From contig NZ_JGYW01000009.1 of the NCBI RefSeq assembly GCF_000741205.1, forward strand, positions 62,001 to 126,000: a stretch of DNA of 64,000 nt, written 5' to 3'. The notes under the pieces are model-generated. The model worked only from the letters and a program-made list of their open reading frames with translations, did no database searches and had not been told where the DNA came from. A program made the position numbers and the translations under genes. Source of the stretch: Bifidobacterium gallicum DSM 20093 = LMG 11596 (GTDB taxonomy: Bacteria; Actinomycetota; Actinomycetes; Actinomycetales; Bifidobacteriaceae). Position 1 is the first letter of the stretch, and every line of letters begins with the position of its first letter. This document shows positions 62,859 through 64,000 of this stretch, piece by piece.

Positions 62859-62900
62859 GAAGGGAACGTCCCCCAACGTTCCCTTCTGTTTATTTTTATT
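62859..62900 (+). terminator. Intrinsic terminator of the PFNA cluster
   Basis: GAAGGGAACGT (62859-62869) pairs perfectly with ACGTTCCCTTC (62876-62886) and is followed by TGTTTATTTTTATTTC. Textbook stem plus T-rich tail, about 33 bases after the LRV gene. Confidence 0.92.
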
Positions 62901-62913
62901 TCTGTAGTTGCCC

Positions 62914-62962
62914 AAAAAAACAAGCCGTTGCACGCAGGTCAATACCATGCGTACAACGGCTT
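62914..62962 (-). terminator. Intrinsic terminator of the fha gene
   Basis: AAGCCGTTG-C-ACGC (62922-62935) pairs with GCGT-A-CAACGGCTT (62949-62962), with one mismatch or wobble, and is followed on the minus strand by G and seven T. It ends the convergent fha transcript about 30 bases after its stop. Confidence 0.9.
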
Positions 62963-62994
62963 TGTACTAGTTCAGAAAGCGCAACTGCTGCGGA

Positions 62995-63696
62995 TTATTT
63001 CCGATCGAAATCAAAAATCTGATCGCCAATGCGCACCTTGACGGGCGGCACAAGCTGGACGGGCGTGCCCTGCTGCACTTTGTGTTCCCCCTCGTCGTCA
63101 ATGATGAACGTGCCGTTGAGCGAACCGTAATCCTCAATCCACAACGAACCATCCTGGTCGAAACTGATGGCCGCATGGTTGCGTGACACCGTGCGTGTAG
63201 GATCAATCAGCCGCACGGCTTTGGCGCCTTGCGGAATGTCTTGAGACGGCTTGCGGCCCATTAGCACGCCCATGTCGACGACAATCTGCTGGCCCGTTGC
63301 CGGGTTCGTCATCTGATAGACGGTCTGCGGCGTCTCATCGGGCATGAACACGCTTGACAACACGGTGCCATCCCACTCCTCACTGCCCGTGGCCCCTTCC
63401 TCGGCAGTGTATTCGAGCGGTTCGCCTTCGTCGACGTCATCATGGTCGTCCGATACAGCCGGGTCGGCGTAAGCATTCGCTGCGTAAGTGTCTGCTGCGT
63501 AAGCGTCTGCGGCAGAGTTCTGTACGAAAGCGTTCTCGGCGGCCGGATTCTCGGCGGCAGTATTGAAGCCCGCAGCGCTCGCGGAATGATCAACGAAGGA
63601 ATCCTGCACGCTGGCATCCGCGGCCGCGGCGCCCGCAACATCGTCGTTGTAGCACCCAAATTCTGGTGGCGGAGGGTACGGTAATTTTTGCTGCAT
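62995..63696 (-). CDS. FHA-domain protein (PFNA fha)
   Basis: Phosphothreonine-binding protein of the PFNA neighbourhood, probably a reader or substrate of Pkb2. The FHA domain is at the C-terminus (last 95 residues): GVLMGRKPSQDI, TRTVSRNHAAISFD and IEDYGSLNGTFI contain the canonical GR, SRNH and NGT motifs. The N-terminal half is an acidic, Ala/Asn/Asp-rich low-complexity region with repeated AYAADTYAANAYA units, likely disordered. The start is uncertain: MQQKLPYPPPPEFG was chosen, with a TAAGAC box just upstream suggesting a near-leaderless message; an ATG 16 codons upstream (63744) has no ribosome site. It is the last gene of its strand, convergent with the LRV gene. Confidence 0.85.
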   Translation of the reverse strand: MQQKLPYPPPPEFGCYNDDVAGAAAADASVQDSFVDHSASAAGFNTAAENPAAENAFVQNSAADAYAADTYAANAYADPAVSDDHDDVDEGEPLEYTAEEGATGSEEWDGTVLSSVFMPDETPQTVYQMTNPATGQQIVVDMGVLMGRKPSQDIPQGAKAVRLIDPTRTVSRNHAAISFDQDGSLWIEDYGSLNGTFIIDDEGEHKVQQGTPVQLVPPVKVRIGDQIFDFDRK

Positions 63697-63870
63697 ACGT
63701 TCTGTCTTATCACAGATCACGGGTGCCGTGCGCAAGCTCTTCATCTAATGAAATAGCCAAAGGGACTGCAGTAGAGGGGGCGTGGCGGGTGACATGAGAA
63801 GAGAGCGGGCAACTCAACCACAACTCGGCCACACGATAAGAGCACCGCACAATAGCATCCCGGCAAAGCG

Positions 63871-63914
63871 CAAGGGGCGCTCCCCGCTGGTATCAGCGGA
63901 AAAGCGCCCCTTGT
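63871..63914 (-). terminator. Terminator hairpin of the right-edge gene
   Basis: CAAGGGGCGCT (63871-63881) pairs perfectly with AGCGCCCCTTG (63904-63914), extended by CCGCTG/CAGCGG and loop GTAT. It begins 18 bases past the stop of the minus-strand gene at the right edge and has no long U-tract. Confidence 0.8.
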
Positions 63915-63931
63915 GTGAGGTGTTCTGGGAT

Positions 63932-64000
63932 CAGAGCAAGAAGTCGTCACCCAAGTCCATCTGGCCTCCGTTGTCGTTCAGGAAGTCATCCGGGTTGAAG
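63932..64000 (-). CDS. C-terminus of an unidentified protein, cut by the window edge
   Basis: The last 22 codons of a minus-strand gene are present. The encoded end is NPDDFLNDNGGQMDLGDDFL, followed by a final Leu and a TGA stop at 63932-63934. The tail is acidic and Asn/Asp-rich, as in many cytosolic proteins with disordered C-termini. A strong hairpin 18 bases downstream supports a real gene end. Family cannot be assigned from so little. Confidence 0.6.

Noticed and set aside
1-64000. tRNA, rRNA or tmRNA genes
   Set aside because: No cloverleaf with a GGTTCGAAT-type loop or conserved rRNA segment was recognised by eye; a dedicated tRNA scan would be needed to be certain.

Overview
The window looks like chromosomal DNA of a Bifidobacterium or close relative (Bifidobacteriaceae, high-GC Actinobacteria). 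Coding density is high, GC appears close to 60 percent, ribosome binding sites are of the AAGGAGG type, and the right quarter carries the gene order kinase - fibronectin protein - MoxR ATPase - DUF58 - transglutaminase-like - PP2C phosphatase - FHA. That order is the PFNA cluster (pkb2, fn3, aaa-atp, duf58, tgm, prpC, fha) described as characteristic of bifidobacteria. The species cannot be fixed from the sequence alone.

Layout. 1-5.3 kb: the 3' part of a DUF4391-type gene, an oligopeptide-binding lipoprotein, a class I aminotransferase and a Gfo/Idh/MocA oxidoreductase. 5.3-17.7 kb: a DNA-processing block on the minus strand. It holds SbcC, SbcD, an IS607-type element (serine resolvase TnpA plus a catalytically intact TnpB), a SNF2 helicase and a DEDDh exonuclease. 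17.7-25 kb: a minus-strand block with a phospholipase B-like Ntn hydrolase, aminopeptidase C, an APC permease with a very long cytoplasmic tail and an S10 carboxypeptidase. A structured, terminator-containing leader precedes it. 25-35.2 kb: housekeeping genes def, glmM, pepN (frameshifted near its 3' end), rnj, dapA and dapB. 35.3-38.3 kb: an MFS transporter with a Gln/Pro-rich N-terminus and a GNAT acetyltransferase, separated by seven 53-bp tandem repeats. 38.5-47.3 kb: two very large UvrD-like helicase-nucleases arranged like AdnA-AdnB. 47.5-62.9 kb: the PFNA cluster plus an LRV-repeat protein, closed by a strong terminator. The FHA gene converges on it from the right. The last 70 bases are the 3' end of another minus-strand gene.

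How the genes fit together. SbcCD, the AdnAB-like pair, the SNF2 helicase and the exonuclease all act on DNA ends or chromatin-free DNA; this is likely the cell's double-strand-break processing repertoire. The 17.7-25 kb block reads as uptake and intracellular trimming of peptides or amide-linked amino acids. The PFNA genes probably form a membrane-centred phospho-signalling module: a transmembrane kinase, a large extracellular FN3 protein, a MoxR/DUF58/transglutaminase-fold trio, and a phosphatase and FHA reader.

The least ordinary observations are the candidate attenuator upstream of the PLB-like/pepC block, the 53-bp repeat array, the loss of all three catalytic residues in the transglutaminase-fold protein, the pepN frameshift, the TnpB element beside sbcD, and the Gln-rich MFS N-terminus. 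No CRISPR array, rRNA or tRNA was recognised. Motif positions and pairings were read by eye, with no alignment or folding software.
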